The translations under genes and the position numbers were made by a program. A DNA stretch of 64,000 bases from Lethocerus indicus (Eukaryota > Arthropoda > Insecta > Hemiptera > Belostomatidae). Positions 62,115-64,000 of this stretch are shown here, one piece after another (the first letter of the stretch is position 1; each line of letters opens with the position of its first letter). Under the pieces are notes generated by a model that was not told the origin of the DNA, ran no database searches, and was given only the letters and a program-made list of their open reading frames with translations. The stretch covers positions 8,930,925-8,994,924 of the forward strand of contig JACDQD010000003.1 in assembly GCA_019843655.1 (NCBI GenBank). The letters run 5' to 3'.

Positions 62115-64000
62115 ATTGGTTTGGTCGATAAATATTTATACGGCTTACATTGAGCCGGTAATTGGTGCCCTCTGAAAGAAACTTTGCAAGTCAATTTGTC
62201 TTACCCCCCCCCCCTTGGGCCGATTATTTCGCCGCGCGTTTATGATTTCTGCGTCGATAATGGGGTTAACAATTATAGATCGGGGGTTAAATTTTTATCT
62301 ATTTAGAAATTTCGCCGTGTCTTATTGTTCTGGACATGCCCAGGTTAACTGCCGTGTAACGCGAAAACAAACGCTCGTTTTTCTTATACGAGATGAAAAG
62401 TGAGTTCATTATATCATTATTCCAGGAGTGATAATTCTTGACAATTTTGGCACTTTCCTTTTCATTGTTTATTCTCTGTTCACTCGTTTTTATGGAATAT
62501 CTGAAACACTATATTTGCTACATTTTTTAACGACCCTTCGAAAATTGACTGCTCTCTGTGGTTACTACTATGCTGGCAGGTAGGACATGGGGGTCCGCAT
62601 CCGCGTCCGTGCTTTTAACATATCCAACGGTACGAAGTCCGGTGTGGCAGGGTCAAACACCTCGGGCCGCGTGCTGACGCCATGAAAAACGGACCCGCTC
62701 CGGGCCAATATTAACAGCAGAAGAGAACGAGGAGGAGGAGGAGGAGGAGGGAGGAGGAGGAGCAGCCCGACGGAGGGAGAGTGGAGAGAGAGAACCCGAA
62801 ATAGCACAAAAGGCCCTTCCAAACAGTAGCCCACTAATGACGTTTAACACAACAGGCCCATCCTCTCCTATTCGTTTCCCGTCCATACATGGTATCGGCG
62901 GCATCGTTTGGGTCCCATTTCCCCAAAGAAAATAACACTCTGTACCTCATCTAATTCATTGTTGTCGGCTTAAAAATTATTTCGGAAATTTTATTACGAA
63001 TTCGTACAGCCAGCATTGTAGCCATGAATACTAATTACGTATAAGCCGATAGGTTGTCAGATTCGAAAAATAAGAATATTTGAATATTTAATAACATTAA
63101 ACGGCTAATTGATTCGTCCCTTTAATTTGCCATTTCCCCGCGGGTTTTGATTGGTTGGAGTTGATATCTCACTCCTCATTATTGGAGAATGCGTTCGTGA
63201 TATTCGTGGAACGATTGCACGCACATTGATAGTAGGTTGTTTGAATTGTGATGTGGATATCTGAAAGTATGTGTTGCGAAATAGATCTTCTCCGAACCAT
63301 AATCTGGGACGAAGGCCGACGACATAACAGTTTCGGGTTGGTCGAATTAATTCGCGATCGTTTCCACATTTCCCGAAATCGAAACATATTTTAGTGAGAT
63401 TTATTATTGAAGAAAGCGCGAAACGGAATCGAATTTCAACGTTAGATTCGGATTGAGCAGTACTGAACTGGATTTATTCTTTAAACACGCCCTAAATAAA
63501 TTATCTCGAAACTAACCCCTAAATGTAGTTATTGGAATATAAATGACAATAAAAACTGTATTAAAAATTATGGTAGTCGATAGCCGACTGGAGACGTTAT
63601 AGTATTTTGGATGTACATTTTCTCGTCGATTATTAAATAATTAAATGCATTCGTCTCGTTAATATTAGGACACCGCGTTTGGCCATGCGAAAATTGCGTA
63701 TCCACGTGAGTTAACCGCGTATTTTTTTCAAAAATTGAATGTAGTATCAAATTACAGACGGTGAGCAATTTTCGAGCGGACGATTGAAGAAGAATTCTCG
63801 GTATAATAATAGGAGGAGATGATGCTGAAGGTGGGTGGGAGCGGGGATGATGACGATAGGAGGAGGGAGGGTTTGTTCGTGGCGGGCGCACCTTGGTGCC
63901 GGCGGCGCGGGACCCCTCGAGGACGCCTTCTGCCATATTTAAATGAGCCTAGGCGTCGGGAATCTCGTAAAAGTTTTATTGCGACCACTTATCCTTACAC
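62115..64000. other. Non-coding segment at right edge
   Basis: No supported gene. A run of eleven C lies at 62,204-62,214, a GAG triplet tract is listed separately, and an AATAAA occurs near 63,553. GTGAGT at 62,400-62,405 follows an open frame but has no partner 3' splice site. Confidence 0.5.
62729..62763. repeat. (GGA)n triplet repeat
   Basis: Near-perfect GGA/GAG triplets on the + strand, 35 nt, with one interruption. Confidence 0.93.

Noticed and set aside
1..64000. tRNA genes, CRISPR arrays, bacterial operons, homeobox or kinase exons
   Set aside because: Looked for B-box-like GGTTCGA contexts, regular spaced repeats, ribosome-binding sites and familiar domain motifs; none was convincing.

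Overview
This 64 kb window looks like non-coding DNA from an animal genome, most likely an arthropod. It has no operons, no long open frames, no tRNA or rRNA genes, and no recognisable transposon protein. The longest open frames (about 180 codons) overlap frames on the other strand and resemble no family I recognise, so they are what chance gives at this length. CpG is plainly not depleted, GC-rich and AT-rich patches alternate every few kilobases, and simple repeats are typical of a eukaryote. I cannot name the species or the host gene.

The main signal is a series of recursive-splicing sites (ratchet points) on the + strand, at 6552/6553, 16833/16834, 33841/33842 and 45037/45038. At the first three, a branch-point match, a pyrimidine tract and CAG run straight into GTAAG, so a 3' splice site sits directly on a 5' splice site. 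The fourth is the same apart from a weaker GTATGG. Each is followed 36-58 nt later by a second strong 5' splice site (GTAAGT three times, GTGAGT once). That is the architecture described for recursive splicing in Drosophila, where short cryptic 'RS-exons' downstream of the ratchet point help define it. Spacings of 10.3, 17.0 and 11.2 kb are of the order known for long fly introns. The simplest reading is that at least 6.5-45 kb, and probably the whole window, is one very long intron transcribed left to right and removed in steps.

Layout: 1-6.5 kb, intron segment with a 61-nt (AG)n tract; 6.5-16.8 kb, segment with a CpG-rich patch carrying an 11-nt YY1/Pho match near 9.38 kb and a (TA)18 tract; 16.8-33.8 kb, long segment with GC-rich patches, triplet and pyrimidine repeats; 33.8-45.0 kb, segment with possible exons, a 25-nt-arm hairpin at 42.2 kb and a 46-nt-arm inverted repeat flanked by 12-nt direct repeats immediately upstream of the fourth ratchet point; 45.0-64.0 kb, a last segment with a (CA)13 tract, a purine tract and, at 61.8-62.1 kb, a possible membrane-protein C-terminal exon.

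No complete protein-coding gene can be supported. Candidate exons are listed with low confidence because splice-site-plus-open-frame combinations arise by chance at this length. All claims come from reading the sequence; transcript data and cross-species alignment would be decisive.
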